From contig NZ_FPBH01000018.1 of assembly GCF_900116445.1 (NCBI RefSeq), positions 1 through 64,000 on the forward strand: DNA of 64,000 bases. The letters run 5' to 3'. The stretch is from Paraburkholderia aspalathi (GTDB lineage: Bacteria > Pseudomonadota > Gammaproteobacteria > Burkholderiales > Burkholderiaceae). Numbering within the stretch: the stretch's first letter is position 1; every line of letters starts with the position of its first letter. This document shows, piece by piece, positions 1 through 7,766 of the stretch. The notes below the pieces were generated by a model, which saw only the letters and a list, made by a program, of their open reading frames with translations, was not told the DNA's origin and did not search any database. Made by a program: the position numbers and the translations under genes.

Positions 1-99
1 CGTCTTTGCGTCATGCCAACCTGGCTCCACGATTGTCCTGGAGATATAACGCTTGAGACGCTCAACGGTTGTCATGATTTTAGGAAATATCAATAGCAT
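1..99 (-). CDS. Partial CDS, N-terminal 33 codons only, unknown function
   Basis: An open frame on the minus strand starts with ATG at 99 and runs off the left edge of the window without a stop. A good Shine-Dalgarno sequence (GGAGAG) ends about 4 bases upstream of this ATG, which decides the start; a second in-frame ATG at 75 has no such site. The visible peptide begins MLLIFPKIMTTVERLKRYIS. It is too short to assign. It is transcribed in the same direction as, and downstream of, the nuclease-like gene at 276-2132, so the two could be functionally linked. Confidence 0.45.
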   Translation of the reverse strand, partial: MLLIFPKIMTTVERLKRYISRTIVEPGWHDAKT

Positions 100-275
100 G
101 GTCTCTCCGAGCACTATTGGAAAAATGCAGTTTGTATTCCGGTCTTCGGTTTGCGCGGCGGTAAAAGGGCGCTAGCATTGCGTTTCATGGAGCGGACGAG
201 GCACGCTTTGCGTCGCTACAGACGTCACTGTGGCAGACCTAGGTAACTATCCTAGGCCAGCATACTGATGCCCAG

Positions 276-2132
276 TCACGAACCTGCTTTTTTCGGTATT
301 GCGAAAACTCGCATTCCTGATTTCGGTGTGAAACGGGCGTTCGTCCAAAGAAAACCTGCGCGGTCACCCTGCTTGGCTTCTAATCGCGCATTACCGTCGA
401 CTTGAATCGACTCGACTACCTCTTCTTCAAAGAAGATTGGCCCTTCCACCGCGACTGAATCTCCTACATGGATGACATTCCGTTCGATGACAACACCGAA
501 CTTTCCAGTCATTTCTTTGGCGACGGTGCCGATGTATTGATAATGTTCCGGCACGACGTCTATGCGGCCAGTCCGGTAAAAGACCGGACGTATATCAGTG
601 CCATTCCAGCCGAGTCTGGGAGCATTCACAGCGAGTCGATAGAGATCAAACGCTGTCATGAGACCGAGGTCGGTCCCCGTCGTGACGTCCAGTAACTCCT
701 GCCGAAATGGCATTCGGTTCTCGCGGTCAAGCGGAGGAAGGTGTCTTTGATGGTTGATGATGGACAAACCTTTCACATCCACACGCTTAAGTTCCTTTGC
801 CAAAATGAACACGTGTTTGTCCGCTTGTGTCGCATCATCGTCGCTCGGATACCCCCCGATGCCCTTGATATCGACAACGAGAAGAGGGCTTATGTCGTGA
901 ATTTGCAGATCCTCTCTACGAGTCTTGCCTTCGCGATCGCGCTCTTCGTCAACGTCGACGACCTTGTCAAATCCAAATGCCGCGAGCGCGTTCTTTACAG
1001 CGCTGACTAGGACGTCTCCCGTGCCAGTGAGCAAGTCGTGGAGCCATCCTTTCTCAGTTTTCTCTAGCTCGATCTCGTCACTTAGTGCCGCGACACGTCT
1101 GTCTGCTTCTTGTCTTATGGATGCCTGCGCTGCCTGCAGTTCATTGATGCGGGGTAATTCGTATTCCGGGCGATGCGTCCATTTCCCTTTTTCGATCTCA
1201 GGGAAGAGATGAGGTGAGAGGTCAGGAAGGACGTTGAGAATTAGATCTCGCAGAAATCCGGTCTTGTCAGCGATTTGCGGCACAACAATAACGGTTCCCT
1301 TACTTCCGAGGCAACTGGACAATGCCACTGGATCGCCGAATTTATTCACAGCGAGCGTGTCCCAACCGTTGTGATTGTTGTACTTCCCGGCAAGGGTGCA
1401 TTCGAAACGGCCGCCGGGCAAATACTGCGCGAGTAACTTCGTGAGAGGAGAGTTCATATCGGTTATGAACATCTCTTGGCCTGCTTGGTCGGACACGTGG
1501 ATATCCCTCAAGTCCTCAACCAAGCCCCAGATATTCCAGTCTACGCTGCGTTCTTGTGTGAAATGGCCACCGAATCCCCGAGCTACCTTTAACTCATGCT
1601 CCGCCGCAGGCGCAGCAAACGCCACAAACACCCCCCCGGCCTTAAGGATGCGATTGAACGCGGGTTGGGCCTGAGAGACGGTGCGCACCCTATTGTCGAT
1701 GTAACCGAGGTCACATTTCGCCCAAAGATCCATTTCCCCATCCGGACGATGAGGGTCGCCGACAGAACCATTCCCTAGCTCACGCAAGGTGAAGTCTGCG
1801 ACGACTATTTCTTGCTCTTCGTAATCTGTCAGTTCGATATTTTGTATGACTGGGAGGAAGCCTGTCCCCTTTTTGACCCGATATGGCCGCCCTAGAGTCG
1901 AGTCTGAAACATTTTCGAACCAATTGCGCAGATCGCTCGCTGCAGGTGAGGCAATGTCAAGCAGCATTATTTTTGGCTTTGCAAAGGCTTTGCTAGACGT
2001 CGTCCCGCTTGTGTCGACCTGTGTATCAGTTTTTTTATTTCTGAAGATTGTCATTTCACTTACTTTGCTTGCAAAGGTTGTGAGCTCAGTCAGCGACCAG
2101 CGCGGCAGATCGCCAGTAGGCGTCCCAGCCAA
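276..2132 (-). CDS. Putative PD-(D/E)XK-type nuclease, possible defence protein
   Basis: This is a 618-codon frame that I do not recognise as a named family. The TTG start at 2132 is uncertain. An ATG at 2054 (MTIFRNKK) gives 592 residues and may be the real start. Numbered from the TTG, residues 53-200 look like an alpha/beta Rossmann- or receiver-like fold (KIMLLDIA, EIVVADFT, GGVFVAFA). Residues 325-365 are a coiled coil. Residues 363-500 resemble restriction-endonuclease-fold nucleases: LLTGTGDVLVSAVKNALAAF, then ED at 407-408, then VVDIKG with D421 and K423, then INHQRHLPP and a closing helix ending in FDLYRL. The ED...DxK spacing fits a PD-(D/E)XK site with Asp in place of the commoner Glu. 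The gene lies in an AT-richer accessory region without core genes, which suggests a role in defence or element maintenance. Function is inference only. Confidence 0.6.
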   Translation of the reverse strand: MAGTPTGDLPRWSLTELTTFASKVSEMTIFRNKKTDTQVDTSGTTSSKAFAKPKIMLLDIASPAASDLRNWFENVSDSTLGRPYRVKKGTGFLPVIQNIELTDYEEQEIVVADFTLRELGNGSVGDPHRPDGEMDLWAKCDLGYIDNRVRTVSQAQPAFNRILKAGGVFVAFAAPAAEHELKVARGFGGHFTQERSVDWNIWGLVEDLRDIHVSDQAGQEMFITDMNSPLTKLLAQYLPGGRFECTLAGKYNNHNGWDTLAVNKFGDPVALSSCLGSKGTVIVVPQIADKTGFLRDLILNVLPDLSPHLFPEIEKGKWTHRPEYELPRINELQAAQASIRQEADRRVAALSDEIELEKTEKGWLHDLLTGTGDVLVSAVKNALAAFGFDKVVDVDEERDREGKTRREDLQIHDISPLLVVDIKGIGGYPSDDDATQADKHVFILAKELKRVDVKGLSIINHQRHLPPLDRENRMPFRQELLDVTTGTDLGLMTAFDLYRLAVNAPRLGWNGTDIRPVFYRTGRIDVVPEHYQYIGTVAKEMTGKFGVVIERNVIHVGDSVAVEGPIFFEEEVVESIQVDGNARLEAKQGDRAGFLWTNARFTPKSGMRVFAIPKKAGS

Positions 2133-2402
2133 GCTATTTCATTAGAGCATGTGTGGAGTACTGGCAAGCATACCGCGATTGAAGGTTGAAACCGCTCGCT
2201 TTCTATCGGATTGAGCTCCCAAGGGCCGGAGCATTTCCAATGTCCACCGCGCGTAGTCAATGCCGCGACGTGTCGCCCCCCTATGTATGGTTTTCCACTA
2301 TCGCAGTCCCCCTCCCCGCCTGCGCTTCTCTTGGGTGGCTGCTTTTGATGCAGTCACCGATACCAGGCCTGGCCGTGCCGCTGGAAGGGGGCGCAGGCTA
2401 CT

Positions 2403-2411
2403 TGAGAGGTG
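2403..2411 (-). other. 9-mer complementary to hairpin loop of the C4-like element
   Basis: TGAGAGGTG on the plus strand here is the exact reverse complement of the nine-base loop CACCTCTCA at 2562-2570. In a minus-strand transcript this site lies about 100 nt downstream of the folded element and could pair with its loop, as the a'/b' targets do in phage C4 systems. Confidence 0.4.
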
Positions 2412-2507
2412 CAGAAGTGATGCGTTTTGATGCGCGTCGCGGCGGCATCGTGAGCCTGCATAGCGTTAGCAACGTTCACGATCTTACAAACCGGCGCGGG
2501 CGGTTGT

Positions 2508-2589
2508 GACCCCGCCACACCTGCCCGGAAAAACGAGTGGTTTTTATGCACTCATGCGGCCCACCTCTCAGGCCGCCCGTGGCGGGGTC
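2508..2589 (-). ncRNA. C4/CI-like antisense RNA candidate, three-way junction
   Basis: The stretch closes on itself with a perfect 11-bp stem, GACCCCGCCAC at 2508-2518 with GTGGCGGGGTC at 2579-2589. Inside are two hairpins: GAGTG/CACTC (2535-2539 with 2549-2553, 9-nt loop) and GCGGCC/GGCCGC (2556-2561 with 2571-2576, 9-nt loop). The architecture of one long closing stem and two small hairpins, and the exact loop complementarity to 2403-2411, are those of C4-type antisense immunity RNAs of P1, P7 and P4-like elements. The strand is inferred from the target lying downstream on the minus strand. The fold reads equally well on the plus strand. Confidence 0.5.
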
Positions 2590-2689
2590 GCGGCGTGCAC
2601 ATGGCTCCGAAAAACTATGCGAATTTATGCACCCTGTTTATGCGACCGGGGCGACGCGCTCCTGCTGATTCTGGAAACGGCGCAAAAAA

Positions 2690-2969
2690 AACGTAACAAC
2701 GTAACGTAGGTCGAGAATCGGGCGCAAACCCTTGTGGGCATTGGGTTTGCAGCGTTACAAAAAAACGTAACATAACGCAACCGAAGATGTAACGGAACAC
2801 TTAACTATTTGATTCTAAAGAGAAGTGATTTTTTGCTATGTTACGTTTTTCCTATGTAACCTTGTTACGGTGTTGTTATCCTGAAGTTACGTTAATGTTA
2901 CGTTTTTTCAAAAGCCTCTAACCCTTATGCAGCAAGGCTTTCCGGGATTTTTGCCGCCGATGTTACGTT
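2690..2969. repeat. Iteron-like array of AACGTAAC / GTTACGTT
   Basis: Seven perfect copies of the octamer lie within 280 bp. Three read AACGTAAC on the plus strand (2690-2697, 2698-2705, 2764-2771) and four read GTTACGTT (2840-2847, 2886-2893, 2897-2904, 2962-2969). Counting only the core GTAAC/GTTAC there are eleven sites. The orientation flips once, near 2800-2840, in an AT-rich stretch, so the array is roughly symmetric. No convincing gene overlaps it. Such arrays are usual at replication origins or partition sites of plasmids and satellite elements. Which it is here is unknown. Confidence 0.6.
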
Positions 2970-3340
2970 TTTTCCTGAGCAAGGTGATTTTAAGAGGGTT
3001 TAGCTAATTTCGAGCCGCTTGGGCATTGGGTGCGGTCGACATGGCCAGTCGGCCGCCGGCGCTGCGCGCTCTTGCATGGCAGCCGGGAAGCGCCAATTGG
3101 TAGAAGTCTGCCGTGGCATATATAAGAATGCCTAAGTAATCTAGAGGGGACAGGTGGCAGATTTCTATTCACTCGCACTTGCGGTCAATATGCATCCATG
3201 CAGCCTGTTCCTGATGTCGGCCGTGATGGGGTTGTGCGACGGAGAGGCCATAGTTGATGTCGGCGACCGCTCGCTACGTCGATGTGGGATAGCCGCTCCT
3301 TCAAAAAACGGAAGGCGCTGCGACATTCATAGGGGGCTTG

Positions 3341-4144
3341 ATGATCATCTCTGCGTGGCATGTCGTATGGGCTGCGATCACCCAGACTGTAACCCAAATG
3401 GGAATGACGCTACTTGGTATTAGCGCGTCAATCATCGTGTTGATTGTTGGCTTGGTAATAGTGTTTAAAAGAGATGGCATGACTGCTGTGCGTGTACATT
3501 GGAAGAAAAATATTGTGGTGGTTTTGCTGCCAATTTGCGCAATTTGGGGTGGTGTCGTTATATATAACGTTGTGGAAATGATTTACAGCGACCACGTCAG
3601 GGAAAGGAATGCACTAGAGAGACTCGCTACGGCATTAGAGTCATCGAACGATCTATTTAAGGATGCGGAAATTGAGTGGGACGGACGCGGAGATGTCACG
3701 TTTGTCTTCACCGCCTTGCGGTCCGGTGACGACCTGCACGTTTATCTCGATCTTCGGCAAGGGAGCAACGTGCTCGGCGAGTCCTATTTGTTCGGCGGCC
3801 AGCCTTCAAAGCAGCCGCGCGTCGAAATTGGTACTATTTCGCATTTTGTGCGAGACGAACGCCTGAAAGTCACTTTGGCAGCGGTTTCGCACGTGGAAGG
3901 AGGCCAAATGGTGTTTCAGTGGGGCGCCAAAAAATATCAGAATTATGCAGTCGGGGTAAACTACGGTGACTATATTGGAAGAATAGTTGCGGTAGAGAAA
4001 AGTGGTCCTAAAGAATATCATTCGTATTTTGTTGTCGTGCCCAGAACATTCTTTGATGAAAAATCTAATTCCGCTGTTCTCGGCCCTGCTTTCATTGTTG
4101 GACCTAGTGTTCTCAGGGTGATCAAGAATTGGGACGCAACTTAA
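3341..4144 (+). CDS. Hypothetical membrane protein, two N-terminal helices
   Basis: The protein has about 267 residues and no family I recognise. The ATG at 3341 has AGGGGG five bases upstream, which decides the start over a TTG one codon earlier. Residues about 20-43 (LLGISASIIVLIVGLVIVF) and 57-80 (NIVVVLLPICAIWGGVVIYN) are membrane helices. The remaining C-terminal 190 residues are predicted soluble and rich in beta strands, without obvious catalytic motifs. Codon use is more AT-rich than in the core genes to the right. It stands alone in the accessory region, facing the similarly built gene at 4593-5474. Confidence 0.7.
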   Translation: MIISAWHVVWAAITQTVTQMGMTLLGISASIIVLIVGLVIVFKRDGMTAVRVHWKKNIVVVLLPICAIWGGVVIYNVVEMIYSDHVRERNALERLATALESSNDLFKDAEIEWDGRGDVTFVFTALRSGDDLHVYLDLRQGSNVLGESYLFGGQPSKQPRVEIGTISHFVRDERLKVTLAAVSHVEGGQMVFQWGAKKYQNYAVGVNYGDYIGRIVAVEKSGPKEYHSYFVVVPRTFFDEKSNSAVLGPAFIVGPSVLRVIKNWDAT

Positions 4145-4592
4145 CGCTTCGTTGCCAAGTGGCAAAAAAGCCGGGGTAAGTAGAAAATGCGGGGTATTCG
4201 GCGTATCATCCCCTCCCCGTGAACTATCGCCGCCGGAGGAAGGCCGCCCAAGTGACGTTTGGCGGCCGAGTTGGACCCATTGCCGACTGTCGGGTCGTCG
4301 CGGTTCCGACGACAGATATCAGAGTGGTACGGCCATCCTCAGCCCTCGTCTATGAATCCGTCTGCGGCCTTTGAGGATGCTCAGGCAACGATCCAGACAA
4401 CGCTCGCCCCCGTCGGTTGCCTGCAGTCCATTGGTTGATGGCTATATCAATTCGGTGAACGCAAGCTTTCGCCCCAGCACTCCCCGTTCTTCTGTATAGC
4501 GGAGGCTAACATCGGACCAACCTGCAATATTCGTGGGACAGGCCGAGACGCCGGGGCTTGGCCAGATACGCATAAGGACACGCGCAAACAGG
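4145..4592. other. Intergenic region with diverged repeat copy
   Basis: There is no convincing gene here. Around 4205-4230 a short segment ending in CGTGAACTATCGCCGCC resembles the ends of the two longer repeats at 5743-5880 and 7193-7334, so this may be a third, more decayed copy. The two flanking genes converge on this region. Confidence 0.3.
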
Positions 4593-5474
4593 TCAGCCAA
4601 TCCCTTTTAAATATTCCAGTGCCTTTAATTGCTCTGCGCTCATTTGACCAATGCTATCCGAGATCAATGTAGCTTCCTTGAGCTTGTTTTCTGGCACAAA
4701 GTATCGAACTGGTCGTTTATCAACGGGCCCCTCAAAATTATTATCCCTTTCAGATGAAACGATGTTCCAAGCATCCAAAATATTTTTGGCTGTATAGAAA
4801 GAACTCCATGTCATGCCGACCACAAATGTATCATCTTTGGGCATCTCCCTGTCTTCTGCCGCGAAAAATACGTGTCCAATATGCTCACGCGTTTCGCGAA
4901 ACGGCGAATTTGGCTTGCGTGTCAGAAAATAATTTATTGCCACTAAATCGTCCGAAGCCTGTTCAGCCAGAAGGTCAAAAATTGTCACCGCTTTTCCAAC
5001 GCCCACCGTTGCCGAAATCGTGCCCCCTCGATTCCCCGTTGGAGCCGCAGCGGCTTCTTTTGCCGTAGCGTAGGTACGCAAATCAGTTCGAACGGCAAGC
5101 ATATCTGATTTAAGCTCGGGCAATGCCTTGACAATTGATTGCGTCAATTCTAGGTTCGACCGCAGTCCGGCAGACGTGCTTTCCAAATCATTATGGGTAC
5201 GGTCCATTCTGCCCAATTGAATGGATAATTGTTGATTGGTTCGATTCTGACTTTCACCTTGCATGAAAGCATATACGATCGCAACAATGCCCAAAACAAT
5301 TGAAATAAGCGTCCCCGCAAGCCCAATCCCATCAACAGCACTTCTTATATTCGCCCAGTTATATGTCGCCTGATAAATAGAATGTTGGATTATGAATTCA
5401 GTTAATAACAATATAATTACCACACTAATTGCTACGCGTTTTTCTTTTTTATGAAAAATTTCTTCGTTGCTCAT
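4593..5474 (-). CDS. Hypothetical membrane protein with coiled coil
   Basis: The protein has 293 residues and no family I can name. Residues about 13-35 (VAISVVIILLLTEFIIQHSI) and 48-72 (GIGLAGTLISIVLGIVAIVY) form two membrane helices. Residues about 75-140 are a heptad-rich coiled coil (Q/N-rich, then LELTQSIVKALPELKSDM). A soluble C-terminal domain of about 130 residues follows. The ATG at 5474 has GAGAGATTAG upstream. Two helices plus a coiled coil and a cytoplasmic domain is a layout seen in membrane-anchored effectors of anti-phage systems, but no motif here proves that. It is AT-rich like its neighbour at 3341. Confidence 0.65.
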   Translation of the reverse strand: MSNEEIFHKKEKRVAISVVIILLLTEFIIQHSIYQATYNWANIRSAVDGIGLAGTLISIVLGIVAIVYAFMQGESQNRTNQQLSIQLGRMDRTHNDLESTSAGLRSNLELTQSIVKALPELKSDMLAVRTDLRTYATAKEAAAAPTGNRGGTISATVGVGKAVTIFDLLAEQASDDLVAINYFLTRKPNSPFRETREHIGHVFFAAEDREMPKDDTFVVGMTWSSFYTAKNILDAWNIVSSERDNNFEGPVDKRPVRYFVPENKLKEATLISDSIGQMSAEQLKALEYLKGIG

Positions 5475-6068
5475 CTAATCTCTCGCTCAAATGCTTTCTT
5501 GCTTCTATTAAATTAATTTTGGATTCGATTTTACTTCATGGTGTGGCACCATCCTAATTGACCGAACGGCTTGCAGTATATTACCGCTTGTCAAGCGACA
5601 CCGCGATCGAGCGAATGTACGCAGAGGCCGACGACATGCATTAAATCGCTGGGTCGAACGACTGTTGATGGGCGGAAGTGGCCGCAAGAACGTCCATCTG
5701 GCAGCCTACATGAATGCCGCTTCATGGCCGATTGTCGTCGGATGTGCGCGCGAGTCAGGACCAGGTAGCGGTCGGCTGCTGCTCAAAGAGGGGAATTTTG
5801 TATGCTACAGATTTACTATAGCAATGGCAGAAATCCCATCTGACGGGCGTTGCGCCTGTCGTTCCACCCCCTGAATTATCGTCGCCGGGCAAGACCCAGT
5901 AACATGACTGTGGGCAGCGCAGTTCGACACGAATCGGAAATTCGGAGTGAAGGGTTGGCGACGCAGTCCGGACACACTTATAAGCTGGTGACCGACCTAC
6001 ATGCTGCGCCACAAAAGAGAAGAGCCACCGCTAGCGGTGGCTCTTCTCGCGGATCTGCGCGATTGTCC
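5475..6068. other. Intergenic region, AT-rich promoter side and repeat copy B
   Basis: The left part (5475-5545) is AT-rich and probably carries the promoter of the minus-strand gene at 4593-5474. A 28-codon frame at 5558-5644 looks like a gene remnant but cannot be assigned. From 5743 on lies copy B of the diverged repeat. Nothing else was recognised. Confidence 0.35.
5743..5880 (+). repeat. Diverged direct repeat, copy B
   Basis: About 135 bp here align with 7193-7334. Shared landmarks in order are CGCGAG, GGACCA, AGCGGTC, TATGCTACAGAT/GCATGCTACAGAT, TGGC(A/G)GAA, CTGACGGGC and TTCCACCCCCTGAA. The final 37 bases differ at only about seven positions. The two copies stand in the same orientation on either side of the DUF4160/DUF2442 pair. 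Confidence 0.6.
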
Positions 6069-6536
6069 CTAATTAAGCGTTCGCCCCATCACGCCGTCAT
6101 AGTCGTCTCCAGAGCGCCCGTTGCCGCCGGAGCCTGCCTTGTCTCGAAGCAGCCCCTCAATCGAAATATCGATGTCGCGATCTACAATGGTCAATGCCTT
6201 GCCGGCGAACGAGACGTGCATCGTTGCAAGCTCTTCATCGGAAAGATCCTGCAGTTCCTCGATCATATCGACATGGAACACCTTGGTTTGTCCCGACACG
6301 AAATGAATCATGATGGCGCGCCCTTCAGGTATATAGGTAACCTCGTCGGCCAACGGTACCGCTCCGAATAGCTTCGTCCAAGCAAGACTGTAACCGTAAT
6401 CGGACAGGTGACTTGTCTTGACGTCGACCTTTAGCTTGACCACATGCTTGACCACATAAAGGTCGTCCACCGTGTGTCCTGGCTCATCTTCCTCGACCTC
6501 GGGCGGCGCCTCATCGCGAGCTTGGATGATCTTCAT
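6069..6536 (-). CDS. DUF2442-like protein
   Basis: The protein has 155 residues. The first 30 are acidic and probably flexible. The core (about 45-130) has the alternating strand pattern and the closing RDIDISIEGLL segment expected of DUF2442 proteins, but the match is by eye. The start codon overlaps the stop of the upstream gene (ATGA at 6533-6536), so translation of the two is coupled. DUF2442 genes often sit directly next to DUF4160 genes, as here, and such pairs have been proposed to be toxin-antitoxin-like. No activity can be read from the sequence. The C-terminus is Gly/Asp-rich. Confidence 0.6.
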   Translation of the reverse strand: MKIIQARDEAPPEVEEDEPGHTVDDLYVVKHVVKLKVDVKTSHLSDYGYSLAWTKLFGAVPLADEVTYIPEGRAIMIHFVSGQTKVFHVDMIEELQDLSDEELATMHVSFAGKALTIVDRDIDISIEGLLRDKAGSGGNGRSGDDYDGVMGRTLN

Positions 6537-6949
6537 AGCTGAATTCCGAATTCGCCTATACCAAAGACAGTCAAAGTTGTACGACGGGTGGCGGAATCAT
6601 AGGTTCCGCCGAGAATCTGTCTGGCCCCAAAATGTCCCTTCTTGCCAAGGGGCTCAACGACTTCCCTTGTTAGATTCCAGTAGCGATTTTCCAGGCAAAT
6701 ACCTTTCACAGCATCCATCCAAGCGTCTCGCACGGCCGGGAGCACAGCTTTGATGGTAGCTGAAATTTCGATGACTAGCTTTCCGGACAAACCACCGCAT
6801 GAGGCGTCCCAGAAACTTACCCCGTTGTGCCAAAAGGAAAACTGGAACCTCGCGGACCAGTCCTTTCCATCAACATGTACATGCGGCGGGCAATGTTCGT
6901 CTCTAGTAAAGACGGCAATTCGCATTCCGTTATATTCGGCTACCTTCAT
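6533..6949 (-). CDS. DUF4160 domain protein
   Basis: The segment MRIAVFTRDEHCPPHVHVDG is the signature of DUF4160 (an FxxDHxPPHxH-type motif), followed by the usual short strand region. I place the start at the ATG at 6949 (MKVAEYNG), which puts the domain at the N-terminus as in the family. The frame continues upstream to a TTG at 7015 with little support. At about 138 residues it is longer than many family members, with an extra C-terminal half (about 60-138) of unknown role. It is first in a two-gene unit and overlaps the DUF2442-like gene by 4 bases. The unit lies between two diverged direct repeats in the accessory region. Confidence 0.75.
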   Translation of the reverse strand: MKVAEYNGMRIAVFTRDEHCPPHVHVDGKDWSARFQFSFWHNGVSFWDASCGGLSGKLVIEISATIKAVLPAVRDAWMDAVKGICLENRYWNLTREVVEPLGKKGHFGARQILGGTYDSATRRTTLTVFGIGEFGIQL

Positions 6950-7574
6950 TCTCAGCGTCTCTTTTTCTTTTTGGCGCTTCGCCAGCATTACGCACGCAAC
7001 GTGCCACACCGCCAAGTGTAGCCGATTGTCCCGAACCCAACGCGCGGGAATGTTGCGTCGCTTAGCACTAGATCGGCAACAGGTATCGCCAGCTACTCGC
7101 CCTGATGAGGCGCTTTTATCTCATTGGCGTCAACGATGGATTGTTCAACTCGCCGGCGACTTACGCCCTGCATGTAAAGCATGGCGGACACAGATGAGCG
7201 CACGCGAGCCGGGACCACGCAGCGGTCCGCTGATGCTCTAAAACGGAAAGTTTTTGCATGCTACAGATCTGCTACAGCGGTGGCGGAAGTCCATAACTGA
7301 CGGGCATTTCGCCTGTCATTCCACCCCCTGAACTACGGGGCGAGGACCAAACCAAAACAGCCGCCGCAATCCCGCCGACAACCAACTCCCGGCAAGGACC
7401 AGGCGAGTCCAAATTCGCCAACGAGCGCAGAGCGCATCAAACACGCCTATCCACGAGGAGGGCTGCAAAGCCCGCCCCACAAAGCAAACGGCCCAGCGGG
7501 CATCACCCACTGGGCCGCGCGAACCACCCGGCACACTACATCAAGCAGCGCACCCCCGGCTCAACCTAGCTCGC
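6950..7574. other. Intergenic region at the accessory/core boundary
   Basis: Apart from repeat copy C (7193-7334) I see no gene. The frames in 7316-7534 have no family resemblance and no ribosome binding site. Composition shifts to high GC from about 7340. Confidence 0.35.
7193..7334 (+). repeat. Diverged direct repeat, copy C
   Basis: This is the partner of the copy at 5743-5880, about 1.45 kb away in the same orientation. It ends at TTCCACCCCCTGAAC, after which the sequence turns to core-like GC-rich DNA. It therefore lies near the right edge of the accessory region. Confidence 0.6.
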
Positions 7575-7766
7575 TCAGAATTCCACCACCGCAAACTCCG
7601 CCTTGCTGACATCGCACAGCGGGCAGCGCCAGTCGTCCGGAATCGCGGCGAAGCGCGTGCCCGGGGCGATACCTTCTTCGGGAAGGCCTTCTTCTTCGTT
7701 GTAGATCCAGCCGCAAATCAGGCAGACCCAGCTCTTATATTCAATCAGTTCAATTACTTCGCTCAC
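7575..7766 (-). CDS. Rubredoxin
   Basis: A small electron carrier with one Fe(Cys)4 site. Both CxxC knuckles are present, CLICG and, about 30 residues later, CPLCD, with the family's YNEEEG and PGTRF...IPDDW segments between. I choose the GTG start at 7766 (VSEVIELIEYKSWVC, 63 residues) because AAAGAAGAG lies just upstream and the length fits rubredoxins (about 55-65). The frame is open up to a TTG at 7859 without support. It is the first core-type gene right of the accessory region and is divergent from the DUF4399 gene. Its redox partners are not nearby. Confidence 0.9.
   Translation of the reverse strand: MSEVIELIEYKSWVCLICGWIYNEEEGLPEEGIAPGTRFAAIPDDWRCPLCDVSKAEFAVVEF

Larger units (their letters stand above)
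2133..3340. other. Noncoding accessory stretch with RNA-like fold and iterons
   Basis: These 1.2 kb hold no frame that looks coding. The central part contains the structured element (2508-2589) and the octamer array (2690-2969). Apart from a small hairpin at 3115-3132 (GGCAT/ATGCC) I see nothing else. It may be the residue of an integrated satellite element whose replication genes are gone. Confidence 0.5.

Noticed and set aside
2615..2800. 61-codon minus-strand frame in the iteron region
   Set aside because: It overlaps the repeats, has no ribosome binding site and no recognisable domain; at most a remnant of a replication gene.
2690..2969. CRISPR array
   Set aside because: The repeated unit is only 8 bp, occurs in both orientations and has irregular spacing; no cas genes are present.
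5558..5644. 28-codon frame reading ERLAVYYRLSSDTAIERMYA
   Set aside because: It looks like a gene tail, but is too short to assign and has no upstream coding part.
6950..7015. 22-codon N-terminal extension of the DUF4160 gene from a TTG
   Set aside because: The domain begins right after the ATG at 6949, and the TTG has no ribosome binding site.
7316..7534. 72-codon minus-strand frame before the rubredoxin gene
   Set aside because: No start signal and Trp/Arg-rich translation with no family resemblance.
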